Shown in pieces: positions 10,744 through 21,989 of a stretch of DNA of 64,000 bases. Positions within the stretch are counted from its first letter, which is position 1, and each line of letters opens with the position of its first letter. The position numbers were made by a program, and so were the translations under genes. The DNA comes from Ascaphus truei (lineage: Eukaryota > Chordata > Amphibia > Anura > Ascaphidae): positions 306,207,278 through 306,271,277 of the forward strand of contig CM071568.1 in assembly GCA_036426205.1 (NCBI GenBank). Reading direction: 5' to 3'. Below the pieces are notes generated by a model. It was not told the DNA's origin and ran no database searches. It saw only the letters and a list, made by a program, of their open reading frames with translations.

Positions 10744-12535
10744 AATTAGAATGGAGGCTCGTCGGGCTGCTGACCTCAGAGGAGGGGGGTGTCGGGCCAG
10801 CTCAGAAAGCGGTGAGTGGAAATATGAATTTGCCAATGGGAATCATGCCTATGAGCAGTGGCTTCCCCAACCAACCCATTGGGTAGGTAGCGTATTATAA
10901 ATATTCAGCCGGCTAATTTCTAATGATTAATTACCTCGTCTCATCAAACACAATGACGACTATTTAATGTTCGCGCCAAAGCATCGATGCAGTTTCCTCA
11001 CCAGCAAATAGCCTTTCAGCAAAGTATGAATGAATAATACTGCCCTGCCAGATATGAAACCCGCTTTCCAGGTATATACATATGTTCACCTAGACGATGT
11101 GCTGCTCAATGTGGCAGAAATGCGAGGAGTGGAAAGCTTGATCTATATCTCAGGGAGCATTGAATACAAGAGGAAAACCATATCATTAGTTAGATGGGTG
11201 ATTTTTTGGGTGGGTTTGGATCGCCACGAATCGGTCGGTTCCTTTGGTCTGTGGATTTATCACAAAAAATGCGATTCGCCTTTTGCAGATTGTAGGGATT
11301 TTGAGTCCATACCCTGGAAAGCAATCCCTGTTAATAGGATGATCCATGGATCTCTAGGCAAGTGATAGAAGAAATGCTCTCAATTATCTCAATGACCTAG
11401 TCCCAAAATGTCAGATAAGAGGAAATCCAACAAAATGTGTACATAGCATAGACCCCAAAAATCCCCTCCAACATTTTTCAGAGGGGCCTGGGAAGAGGTT
11501 ATGAGCCTCATTCAGAGAGAGGTTCATAAAAAAAATCGCCAGGGGAATTTAAAACGGCTTTTTTTTTGGGGCGTTGCTATCACGGTATTCAGAAAGTCTC
11601 GAATGCCAGTGATAGCCCAAATTCCCAAACCTGGCGAGTTGCTGCCAGCGACAGCATTGAGCCTTGAAAAGGCCTACTAAACCAGCGATTCATTTCTGCT
11701 GCAGAGAGAGCTGCTCTGAGAGAGCGCCTCTCCCAGCGGAAATGTCGCACACAAATTATTTATTTAAATATACCTTTTTTAATAGTGTAGAGGTGCAAGG
11801 GGTCTCCGGAGCTGAACCACATTGGTTTTATGTCGGGGACCCCTGCTCTCCAAGATACAGGCCTCTTTATGGGGTGCGGTATCTCCTATGCAAGGAAACG
11901 CCGGTCACGTGACGCGGGACATTTCAATGCAGAGGGATACCGGCACCCATAAAGAGGCCTGTATCTCGGGAAGCAGGGGGTCCCTGGACCTGAACCAACG
12001 TGGTTCAACTCCGGAGACCCCATGCACATCTATACTATTAAAGAAAAATATATTAATAAATATTTTTTAAAAATCAATACACGCCCCCCCTCGCCCAAAC
12101 CCATACAGTACAGTAATGGGCAAAAATAACTATTATCCAGATATGGATAATAGATCATTTGCCCATTATTAAACACGGCATTACCATACATAAATAAATA
12201 AATAAATACAGTTATCTTACCACAACAGCAGGTCCCTCTGTCTCCGTTGCCAGAAAGCATATATACAAAATGAATACATTCTAATGGCCCCTAACCCCTT
12301 AATCACCTTAGCGGTCCTAAACCGCTATAGTCATTAAGGGTACCCACTCTGACCGGGAGGGCTAAGCACCCACCCCAGACTGACTATACCAACCCTATCC
12401 CCATTGAGTAGTATAGTGGTACATCATACCATATAATAATAATATGGGCATGATAAGCCTCTATAGCACTCAATGGGCACCCTAATCACAATACAGTAAT
12501 ACATAAGACACACAATAAGCAAGCCAACAAAACAA
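10744..12535 (+). repeat. Dispersed repeat family C, copy 1
   Basis: Parallels 17196-19060 from CAATTAGAATGGAGGCTCG to CAATACAGTAATACATAAGA. This copy lacks about 60 bp present at 17645-17705. It contains a foldback at 11785-12035 and a CTAACCCCTTAATCACCTTA hairpin near 12291. No coding capacity; transposon type unknown. Its structure of several long hairpins suggests a foldback or non-autonomous DNA element. Confidence 0.8.
11785..12035. repeat. Foldback (inverted repeat) inside family C
   Basis: The left arm begins AGGTGCAAGGGGTCTCCGGA and includes ATACAGGCCTCTTTATGGG. The right arm has its complement, CCCATAAAGAGGCCTGTAT, and ends CTCCGGAGACCCCATGCAC. Arms are roughly 100 bp with a central GGTCACGTGAC. 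The equivalent structure occurs at 18305-18555. Confidence 0.75.
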
Positions 12536-12599
12536 CGCAACAATATCAACGCTATACCACATTCCGGGCTTGCTCCCACTGTTGTGGGTGTGTGGTGTC

Positions 12600-12885
12600 A
12601 TACGTTCCACCTAGTACTGGGGGTCCTGCCAGGTTCTGCGGGCATACAGGCGTGACAACATTTTCTATTTAAGCATAATGCGGATTGTACATCCTGAGGG
12701 CCTTCGCAATTGAAAAAAGTCACACTGGATACGTGGCGGAGGACCTTGAAAGGGCTTCTACGAAGGGAGACCAGATGGATCAACAAATAGATTCTATGAT
12801 CCCAAAAGGCTTAAATGACTATATAGGCTTTTGCCATGTTTCTATAGAATTTCTTGCGCTACTGTCCTTAGGCAATGTTTAATTG
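12600..12885 (+). pseudogene. Penelope-like endonuclease C-terminal relic
   Basis: The frame at 12685-12882 reads LRAFAIEKSH, then GDQMDQQIDSMIPKGLNDYI. This has the form of the conserved C-terminal tail of Penelope GIY-YIG proteins (RGGDR...W...L-x-PxGLN; the intact copies here end with SLNTLQPHGLN). The catalytic half of the endonuclease and all of the RT are missing. It is a family distinct from both the 7.6-kb relic and the 32-49 kb array. Confidence 0.6.
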
Positions 12886-14020
12886 GGACTTTATTTTCCA
12901 TTATTGATGCCACCATATATTATGCTTAGAAGATCTGTTTGTTTTGATAAAAGATTTATTGCATGTTTTCATTGTGATTCAATAGTTCGAGTTCATCACT
13001 TGCATGGTATAGTGGCGGGGATACAGTCGTTTTTGGATGCTTGGCTTCTGGCCAGGTTGCACGAGTGTAAAAGTGGATGGCGCCTTCTCCTAACCATCAA
13101 TCAGAAATCCAGGGCTAAGACGGACACATTAGCAGGCATTCCTACTCATCAAGTTCTGATTTTTGATATGATAACTTCTATGATCAACATTTTACTAGTC
13201 TCTACTTCGAAAGATCTGGACCACTAACCTTAACAACATAAATGGATCTAGAATAAAAAACACGTTTGGACACTTATGTGGACAAAGTATATTGTCATTT
13301 AATTCTATTTACTATGGACACTGACTCCATCTTGTATGATTAAATTCCCTGAATAAGATGATATGAAATCTGCACACGCTTAAGGACAGCATTTCTGAAG
13401 CTAAATGATGGTTGATAGGTGTGGGGTTATATACCCCTCTATCTAGTTTTCCTGTATACGATCATAAGGGACTCATTGCCGCATTTATGGTCTGGAGTTG
13501 ATATGTTTATATAATAGCTAGCAATGATATCATGTGCCCTGGTGGCGGAGGGAGCTTATAGCGCACCATAATGGTGCGCATGGTGGATTATTTTGGGACT
13601 TAGCCATTAGTTTACTGGATACATGTTCCCTGCTCTGCGATGCATTGCGCCATGCGCAGCGTACATTAGGACGCCAACAGGCGATACAGGCATTGGAAAT
13701 GTGCCTTATTATCTCCCACTTACGCCCATTGTGTGGCGAGTGCTACTATTAGCGACAGTGCCATACATAAAGTACATGCCGTTTGAAAAAGGCTGTATTG
13801 TCCCTGTGCCATGGGGGTACTGAGCATGCGCATTATGCTACTGTGGTGCCAAACCGGAACTAACTGCATAATCATGCGTGTCACCTTGAAACGCGGAGTA
13901 CGGATCTTTATCATGGTGTGAGACACAACAGCTGTTTCCTTGTCCTCTTTGGCGCGAAAATATACACCTTTTTAAACAGTGTGTTGTCCTAGCCTCCTCA
14001 CCAGTCCAAGTTTACAGGTA
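12886..14020 (+). other. Probable PLE 3' untranslated or terminal-repeat sequence
   Basis: There is no supported gene. The stretch lies between the Penelope C-terminal relic and a hammerhead-like box at 14021. It includes a short hairpin GCGCACCATAATGGTGCGC at about 13561. Open frames here are short and overlap each other. Confidence 0.4.
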
Positions 14021-14046
14021 AGTCCTCTGATGAAACGCATAGGAGT
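14021..14046 (+). ncRNA. Hammerhead-like relic lacking stem II
   Basis: TCCT, then an exact core CTGATGA, then AACGCAT and AGGA. The flanking TCCT and AGGA can pair as stem I, but the core runs straight into the GAAAC-like box, so stem II is gone. It lies downstream of a Penelope C-terminal relic on the same strand. Confidence 0.4.
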
Positions 14047-14049
14047 GGG

Positions 14050-15118
14050 GGTGCTAGGCAGGACCCCTGGATTATGCAGCCAGGAACTATGCATACCTAA
14101 CACTACTGTGATAATTTTTTCTGGACTGTGAAAAGCTTTGATACTAATGCTTGCCACATAAAGGCTATTCCTTTGCTCTCTTTTGAGAGCATGTACTCTT
14201 TCATGTCACATGGGTGTTATTCTGTTCATGTATAGAGTGACCTCAGAGCATGGCTACCAAGTTTCCCCAGAGACTCCAATGTGCTGTGGGTTTGGATAAT
14301 ATATCTGCTTTTTAAGAGGGCGGAATTTATGCTGATGAGGAAGTATTTTTATATACTGGTAATCACTCGATGTCTCAGGGACGAAATTAATCAGATGTAT
14401 GTCTCATTTTCTTGGAATTACAATAGTTTGTCTAGAGTTTCTTGCTAACTTAAGTGTTTCTCACAATTTTGTCTACATAAGGGATTAGGTTTAAATTGTG
14501 AGTTTATCCTATATTATGCAAACAGAGTGTTTCTATTGGGTAGTATACGTGTCAGGGGTCCTAACCTTATTTTTAAAATTTTTGTACTGTTACTGTTATC
14601 TATCTCTCTTGTGTCAATTAATAAATGTTATTTTCTATACGGTACACCTGAGTGCTCCTAAGCGGGTTTCTTTTTTCTTGCTACAGTATTATTATTGACC
14701 GTGAGCACGCCGCCATGTTAGTGGTAATTTCCCCATTAAGACTGGCTTTATGGTAACCATCATTTTGTGTGGAGTGGGATGCGAGGTTATTTCCTTTTTC
14801 TTCGTATATATATATATATATATAAATTATATATACACGTAGCATGCCTTATATGGTAATGCATTATATAAGAGTTTAGTAAAATACTGTTTTATACAAA
14901 AGTGTTGTTAATTTTGGTATGTCTGGTCCCGGTGAGGGAACTACTCTCACACGCTGGGATTCCTTACCGGTGGAGGCGCTGCACCGTGAAGTAAGTATAT
15001 CCAGGCTCCCAGTGGCGGAGGCTCAGGACTTTTGTTAGCCAAACAGGTGATCGCAGCACGGGTTAGTTTCAGTACCCAAGAGGGTACAAGGGCACATATA
15101 ATAGCATAACAGATGAGA
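14050..15118. other. Unassigned sequence with (TA)n tract
   Basis: Holds an alternating TA tract at about 14808-14825 and AT-rich flanks. The segment near 14620-14690 (TTAATAAATG, then a GTACACCTGAGTGCTC block) resembles in layout the AATAAA plus GTATACCAGAGTGCTAC block of family A, suggesting a related element end. No gene seen. Confidence 0.35.
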
Positions 15119-15150
15119 CTGTGAGGCATGTCCGAAACGCGTAGGAGTGG
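15119..15150 (+). ncRNA. Hammerhead-like relic
   Basis: CTGTGAGG, CATGT, CCGAAACGCGTAGGAG. It matches the order core, short GG/CC stem II, GAAACGCG, with one core base missing (CTG-TGA for CTGATGA). The following TAGGAGTGGG matches the sequence after the box at 14021, so the two belong to one element family. Confidence 0.4.
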
Positions 15151-15637
15151 GTGAAGTGGCCAGGATCCCTGGTCTCTCCCCTCTTGGTATACGTAACTGT
15201 ACCGATTTATGCTGCGGCCTCATGTGCCTTGAAACATGATCTACATGTTTGCAGGATAACGCGTGTGTTCATGTATACTTAAGGATTTGTGTCTATTGAA
15301 CCTGGACTACATTTATGCCTACATATACTGTCTCTCATACATGGACTGGTTCTTTCATTGTCATTGAGGCTTCTCTGGATTTAATCCAGCATCATTACGA
15401 GTCCTATGATACTTTGAAGAGACTCTATATACTTGTTGGGTTCTGCTCCAGCTCCCCCACACCTTGTATATGCGCGGGTGGCACCACTCTTATACGGATA
15501 TATTACCTGCCATAGAGTAGAAGAGGGAAAAAAAGGGGGGAAAGTTTGCGACAAAAAAGAAAGGATTAGCCTACTGTTCAGTTTGTGGTTCCAGTCCTTT
15601 CCACAGAGTGATTTCGCTGCCTGAGTCTTTCAGAGGT

Positions 15638-15695
15638 ATTCACCAACCTCTGTATGGATTTGAATGGAAGCATTGGCGAAACGCGTTCTGACGTT
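15638..15695 (+). ncRNA. GAAACGCG box, weak hammerhead-like context
   Basis: GAAGCATTGGCGAAACGCGTT has the 3' half of the hammerhead layout. The upstream core (GAATGGAAG) is not recognisable as CUGANGA. It is kept because of the shared GAAACGCG box and its position in Penelope-derived sequence just ahead of family A copy 3. Confidence 0.25.
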
Positions 15696-15699
15696 TTTT

Positions 15700-16073
15700 G
15701 GTCTCTACAAGCCCCCATACTGAGGAGGTTGATTTCCATGGCCAGCGTCTGCCGTACTGCACGCAATGCGCAGCACAGCGGGAAGCAGGAAGCCTGGAAT
15801 TGTCTGCACGGGGAAGATAGGCAGCCGGAGGGGGGGAGGAGACATAGCTGTGCACGGGCTCTGGACATCCGCACTGCGGCTACCTGCAACCCAACCCAAC
15901 AGACCAGCATACATCTGCCAAGTGGGAAACCAGCCGATAACAGGACATCACTGCCCAGAAAGGGAATTAATTGTGGAACCTGGCGGCATCTCCTTCCTAT
16001 GCTCGATATTGACGGTCGCTTGTAAGTTTTAAATCTCAAGTTTTTATCGGTTAATAAATTGTATTGCACATTT
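15700..16073 (+). other. Unassigned GC-rich stretch before family A copy 3
   Basis: GC-rich, with open frames on both strands (the largest on the minus strand, 15578-16111) but no domain. It is continuous with the GAAACGCG-containing segment, and I read it as Penelope leader or terminal-repeat sequence. Confidence 0.35.
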
Positions 16074-16860
16074 TTCCCTTTATTTTTTACTAGGAAGATT
16101 TTAGAAGGCATCTCCCGGCCTCAACCATCTACCTGCCTATAGAAGAGAAGACATTGTGAAGACACCTACTACAAAAAGAGAAAGAAATACCAATTCAAGT
16201 TTGAGAGTTAATGTGAGTGTGTCCACAGTCAAACAATGTGTGATTAACAAATATTTCTCACCACCTCGCAACACCCCACAAACTTCACCTCCACATGATG
16301 AAAAAGTGTGCAAAACTTTGAGCTGTCTTTTTTCACTGTGGCCCTTCTCTCTCTCTTTTGCTTGCATATAATACACGCTGTGGGACCGCAAGCAGAGTGA
16401 GCGCGCCACGAGGACATTCAACCCCTTTTTCCATTCTGCATAGAGTAGCACTGTTTGTTATTTCCGCTAAGAAGCTGTACAATAACAATTCCAGAACATA
16501 TCTTCTGGGATATGTTACATATGTAGGGATATTTGCCATTCATTTCTTGGTTTCCTTCAGGTTTCTACTGGTTATGATGGGCCCGTTAGTCAGCATATTG
16601 CTTTGGTTATGCACAGGGGATCTATGCCGTGTTTTACATTTCTGTGCTATCTTCTATTTCTTTTTGTGACATCTAATAAAAAACAGTGTATTTTTGATAT
16701 TCCAACGGTATACCAGAGTGCTACTTTTGGGCTATTTTCTCTTTGTTGTATGGTATGTGTATTTGTGTGTAAATAATAAACCTATATAAATTAAGTAAAG
16801 GACAAAAAAAGTTGCCATGATTAAAATAATAATAATAACAATAATAATCACCCCTAAATT
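16074..16860 (+). repeat. Dispersed repeat family A, copy 3
   Basis: The fullest copy, starting TTTTTCCCTTTATTTTTTAC. It differs from copy 1 by a deletion of the polypyrimidine stretch around 190-300 and by many single-base losses. Confidence 0.75.
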
Positions 16861-17195
16861 CTATAACTCCATATAACTGCTTCTATAATTCCTCTTGCCC
16901 AATACAAACCACTCACACATCTATATTGCACCATAAACCCCCTACCTATAACTTCATTGCACCATAAACCCCTCCTATAAATTCTATTGCACCATAACAC
17001 CCCTCCTATAACTTCTATTGCACATAACACCCCTCCCTATAACTTCTATTGCACCATAACACCCCTCCCTATAACTTCTATTGCACCATAACACCCCTCC
17101 CTATAACTTCTATTGCACCATAACACCCCTCCCTATAACTTCTATTGCACCATAACACCCCTCCCTATAACTTCTATTGCTTCATAGAACCGCTC
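16860..17195 (+). repeat. 32-bp satellite, clean array
   Basis: Near-identical units GCACCATAACACCCCTCCCT plus ATAACTTCTATT. Successive GCACCATA words at 17051 and 17083 give an exact 32-base period. The array ends at CGCTCCCTATCAAT, which joins directly to family C. Confidence 0.9.
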
Positions 17196-19060
17196 CCTAT
17201 CAATTAGAATGGAGGCTCGTCGGGCTGCTGACGTCAGAGGAGGGGGGTGTCGGGCCGGCTCAGAAAGCCGAGTGAGTGGGAAATATGAATTGGCCAATGG
17301 GAATCGTGCCTATGAGCAGTGGCTTCCCCCAACCAACCCATTGGGTAGGTAGCGTATTATAAATATTCAGCAGGCTAATTATCTAATTACCTCAGTCTCA
17401 TCAAACACAACTGACGACTATTTAATGTTCAGCAAAGCATCAGCATGCAGTTTCCTCACCAGCAAATAGCCTTTCAGCAAAGTATGAATCATAATACTGC
17501 CCCTGCCAGATATGAAACCCGCTTTCCAGGTATATACATATGTTCACCTAGACGATGCTGCTCAATGTGCCAGAAATGCGAGGAGTGGAAGAGCTTGATC
17601 TATATCCTCAGGGAGCATTGAATACAATGAGAGCCATATCATTAGTAATGTTCAAACAAAGTCTTATTTGTATTAGTGCTCTTCTGTAGGATCACGGTCC
17701 CTATTAGAGATGGGTGATTTTTTTGGGTGGGTTTGGATCCGCCACGAATCGGTCGGTTCCTTTGGTCTGTGGATTTATCTCAAAAAGTCGATTCGCCTTT
17801 TGCAGATTGTAGGGATTTTCAGAGCCCATACCCTGGCAAGCAATCCCTATTTAATAGGATGATCCATGGATCTCTAGGCAAAGTGATAGAAGAAATGCTC
17901 TCAATTATCTCAATGACCTAGTCCCAAAATGGTCAGATAAGAGGGAAATCCAACCAAATGTGTACATAGCATAGACCCCAAAAATCCCCTCCAACATTTT
18001 TCAGAGGGGCCTGGGAAGAGGTTATGAGCCTCATTCAGAGAGGTTTCATAAAAAAAATCGCCAGGGAATTTAAAACGGCTTTTTTTTGGGCGTTGCTATC
18101 ACGGTATTCAGAAAGTCTCGAATGCCAGTGATAGCAAAATTCCCAAACCTGGCGAGTTGCTGCCAGCGACAGCATCGAGCCTCTGAAAAGGCCTAAACCA
18201 GCGATTCATTTCTGCTGCAGAGAGAGATGCTCTGAGAGTTAGCGCATCTCCCAGTGAAATGCGCACAAAAAATTATTTATTTAAATATACTTTTCTTTAA
18301 TAGTGTAGAGGTGCAGGGGATCTCCAGAGCTGAACCACATTGGTTTTATGTCCGGGGACCCCCTGCTTCCCGAGATACAGGCCTCTTTATGGGGTGCAGG
18401 TATCTCCTATGCAAGGAAATTTCCCGGTCACGTGACGCGGGACATTTCAATGCAGAGGGATACCGGCACCCCATAAAGAGGCCTGTATCTCAGGAAGCAG
18501 GGGGTCCCTGGACCTGAAACCAACGTGGTTCAACTCCGGAGACCCCCTGCACATCTATACTATTAAAGAAAAGTATATTAATAAATATTTTTTTTAAATC
18601 AATACACGCCCCCCCCCTCCGCCCAAACCCATACAGTACAGTAATGGGCAAAATAACTATTATCCAGATATGGATAATAGATCATTTGCCCATTATTAAA
18701 CACGGCATTACCATACATAAATAAAATAAATAAATACAGTTATACTTACCACAACAGCAGGTCCCTCTGTCCTCCGTTGCCAGAAAGCATATATACAAAA
18801 TGAATACATTCTAATGGCCCCTAACCCCTTAATCACCTTAGCGGTTCCTAACCGCTATAGTCATTAAGGGGTTAACCCACTCTGACCCGGGAGGCCTAAG
18901 CACCCACCCCAGACTGACTATACCCACCCTATCCCCATTGAGTAGTATAGTGGTACATCATACCCATATAATAATAATATGGGCATGATAAGCCTCTATA
19001 GCACTCAATGGGCACCCCTAATCACAATACAGTAATACATAAGACACACAATAAGCAAAG
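17196..19060 (+). repeat. Dispersed repeat family C, copy 2
   Basis: Second, slightly longer copy of 10744-12535, including the foldback (about 18305-18555) and the CTAACCCCTT hairpin (18822-18875). Its right end continues into the large palindrome at 18860-21990, whereas copy 1 diverges at about 12531. Confidence 0.8.
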
Positions 19061-20537
19061 CCAACTAAACTACCAAAAAAGACACTTCACTAGATACAAA
19101 CAGTAGCCAGCTAATCCAATCAATATAATCAATAGCAATATCAACATTGAATTAATTAATCCATTAACCAATCTAAACAAATAATTCCGAAAGCAAATCA
19201 AAATGAATAGTAACACTAACCAATGTAAACAATGAATTAATCCAACATTATTGAACGTAACCATGAAAAGACAAATAAATAAAATAAAACAATCTCTGAA
19301 GTATCCATAAAACACATGAGCTAAAATAATATAACAATAAGTACAAGCGAACACCAATCGCAAAACTTTTATTACTTTAAGCATAAACAAACAATCACAG
19401 CCACATCATTAACTGCAATAACAAGCGAGAAATGCCCCCCAAATATTGGCATAATAATGTATTAATCTGTACCCTAAAGTGGTACAGATTAATATATTAT
19501 CAGTCAATGTGCTTCCCCCCAAAAAATCAAAAAACACATCCAAAAAATAAACCTGTAAAAAGAGACATTTACAAACATTGAATATATTACTTACCATTAG
19601 AAGCGGTGGCCCTCCGACTCCCGGGGTAACAGGAAGCTCACGTACCTTGAAGGCCTCCAATAGCATCCGATGACATCCGCCATCAGGATCCTGTTCAAGT
19701 ACCCCAATCTTCTTTTTTCTTTCTTTACTCACCGTCTTCATTCTTCATCTGTAACCATTTCTTGTTCTTCTTTATCTTCTTTCTTCATCTGTCAATCCAA
19801 AAAACCCCATGTTAAATCCCAGCCGATGCTGTCTCGTCGGCTTCTTGGGCTCAAATGAGGCGTCACGGCCTTAAATAGGGCTTGTGACGTCACATTTAGC
19901 CTCAAAATGGTTATCACCCATCTGATTGGCTGTTAAAACCATATTCCGACTTAAAATTTTTTTTTTTTTACATGACGTCACTTAAAGGGAATGATGCCAG
20001 CCAATCAGAATGGCTGTGCTTTATTTGCCTTTAAGATAAGATTAAAGAGCCGGATCCTGATGGCAGATGTCATCGGATGCTGTTGGAGGCCTTCAAGGTA
20101 CGTGAGCTTCCTGTTACCCCGGGAGTCGGAGGGCCACCGCTTCTAATGGTAAGTAAGATATTCAATGTTTGTAAATGTCTCTTTTTACAGGGTACAGATT
20201 AATACATTATTATGCCAATATGTTTTATGGATACTTCAGAGATTGTTTTAATTTATTTATTTGTCTTTCATGGTTAAATTCATTAATGTTGGATTAATTC
20301 ATTGTTTACATTGGTTAGTGTTACTATTCATTTTGAGTTGCTTTCGGAATTAATTGTTTAGATTGGTTTATGGATTAATTAATTCAATGTTGATGTTGCT
20401 ATTGATTATATTGATTGGATTAGCTGGCTACTGTTTGTATTTAGTGAAGTGTCTTTTTTGGTAGTTTAGTTGTATTGTATTGTATGTCTTTATTTATATA
20501 GCGCCATTAATGTACATAGCGCTTCACAGTAGTAATA

Positions 20538-20900
20538 CAGCAGCGGCAGCTCTTATTCGAGCAAATGCCGCTGGCTGTATGAGGCTGGGAAGCGGGTAGC
20601 CGCGGCGCGTGGCGGCGCACTGTGACGTCACAGTCACATGCGCGCCCGGCTTCCCCGTCTTCCCCGGCTTCCCCAGGCTTCCCCGACACCCCTGGACATC
20701 AAATTAAGGTAAGCAGGGGTACGGGGAAGCAGAGGGGCAGAGCAGAAGGGGTACAGGGGTCCGGAAGGGTGTGCAAATTGCGCGCGATGAGGAGGGGGGG
20801 TGAGTGGGGGAACGCGGCGGCGCGCGTGCATTACTGGCGGCAGCTGGGGCAGATCCCGGCATGCCGCCGGTATTTGTTGCAATAAGATATGTCGGTACTG
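20538..20900. mobile_element. MITE, TA target duplication, nested in the LINE 3' UTR
   Basis: A 363-bp GC-rich insertion flanked by TA (20536-20537 and 20901-20902). Excision gives the same sequence as the intact LINE 3' UTR near 59330-59350. The ends form imperfect inverted repeats of about 39 bp: ACAGCAGCGG...TCTTATTCGA against ACAGTACCGA...TCTTATTGCA. TA targets and CAG termini suit a non-autonomous Tc1/mariner-type element. It shares TTATTCGAGCA and GGCGCGC words with the MITE at 57711-58052. Confidence 0.75.
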
Positions 20901-21123
20901 TACATGTGGTAATCAAATAAATAACAGATAATATAAATAACAGATCATGGGAATAAGTGCTTTAGACATAAAAGTAACATTTCGGAAGAGGAGTCCCTGC
21001 CCAGAGGAGCTTACAGTCTAATTGGTAGGTAGGTAGAACGTACAGAGACAGTAGGAGGGAGTTCTGGTAAGTGCGTCTGCAGGGAGCCAAGCTTTATGTA
21101 TCGTGTTGAGAATATCCACAGTG

Positions 21124-21447
21124 CTATTCATAAGCTTCTTTAAGCAAGTGTGTCTTAAGGTGGGTCTTAAAGGTGGATAAAGAGGGTGCTAGTCGGGTAC
21201 TGAGGGGAAGGGCATTCCAGAGGTGTGGGGCAGTCAGTGAAAAAGGTTTAAGGCGGGAGAGGGCTTTAGATACAAACGGGGTAGAAAGAAGACATCCTTG
21301 AGAAGAATGCAAGAGTCTGGATAGTGCATAACGAGAAATTAGGGATGAGATGTAAGGAGGGGCAGAAGAATGTAAAGCTTTAAAAGTGAGGAGAAGAATG
21401 GAGTGTGAGATGCGGGATTTGATCGGAAGCCAGGAGAGGGATTTCAT
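21124..21447 (-). pseudogene. L2-type LINE ORF2 C-terminus
   Basis: 107 codons, MKSLSWLPIKSRISHSILLL to KTHLLKEAYE, near-identical in form to the frame at 58792-59115. This is the conserved tail of L2/CR1 ORF2 after the RT domain. The coding match continues upstream in sense (to about 21800) but in other frames, so the fragment is dead. Confidence 0.8.
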
Positions 21448-21989
21448 GAGGGGAGATGCTGAGACAGATCTAGGAAAGAGTAGAGTGATTCTGGCAGCAG
21501 CATTTAGGATAGATTGTAGGGGAGACAGGTGAGGGGCAGGAAGGCCGGACAGCAGGAGGTTACAGTAATCAAGACGGGAGAGAATGAGGGCCTGAGTCAG
21601 AGTTTTAGCAGTCGAGCAACAGAGGAAAGGGCGTATCTTTGTTATATTGCGGAGGAAAAAGCGACAAGTTTTAGAAATGTTTTGAATGTGAGGGGCGAAT
21701 GTGAGAGAGGAGTCGAGTGTGACCCCTAGGCAGCGTGCTTGGGCTACTGGGTGAATGATTGTAGTTCCAACAGTAATGTGGAAGGAGGTAGTAGGGCCAG
21801 GTTAGTTGGCTTTTCTTATTGTGTGTCTTATGTATTACTGTATTTTTATTAGGGTGCCCATTGCGTGCTATAGAGGCTTATCATGCCCATATTATTATTA
21901 TATGGGTATGATGTACCACTATACTACTCAATGGGTATAGGGTGGGTATAGTCAGTCTGGGGTGGGTGCTTAGGCCTGACGGGTGGGTG

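Larger units (their letters stand above)
20473..21801 (-). mobile_element. L2/CR1-type LINE insertion, 5'-truncated, with TSD
   Basis: A minus-strand 3' fragment of the same family as 55500-59400. Its tail appears as TATTGTATTGTATG on the plus strand (ACAAT repeats in sense). A 7-bp target duplication TTAGTTG flanks it at 20466-20472 and 21802-21808. The uninterrupted target is preserved in the left palindrome arm near 19060. The 5' end lies in ORF2, downstream of the YxDD motif. Confidence 0.9.

Noticed and set aside
15578..16111. 177-codon minus-strand frame
   Set aside because: It overlaps other open frames in GC-rich sequence, has no domain and crosses the border into repeat family A.
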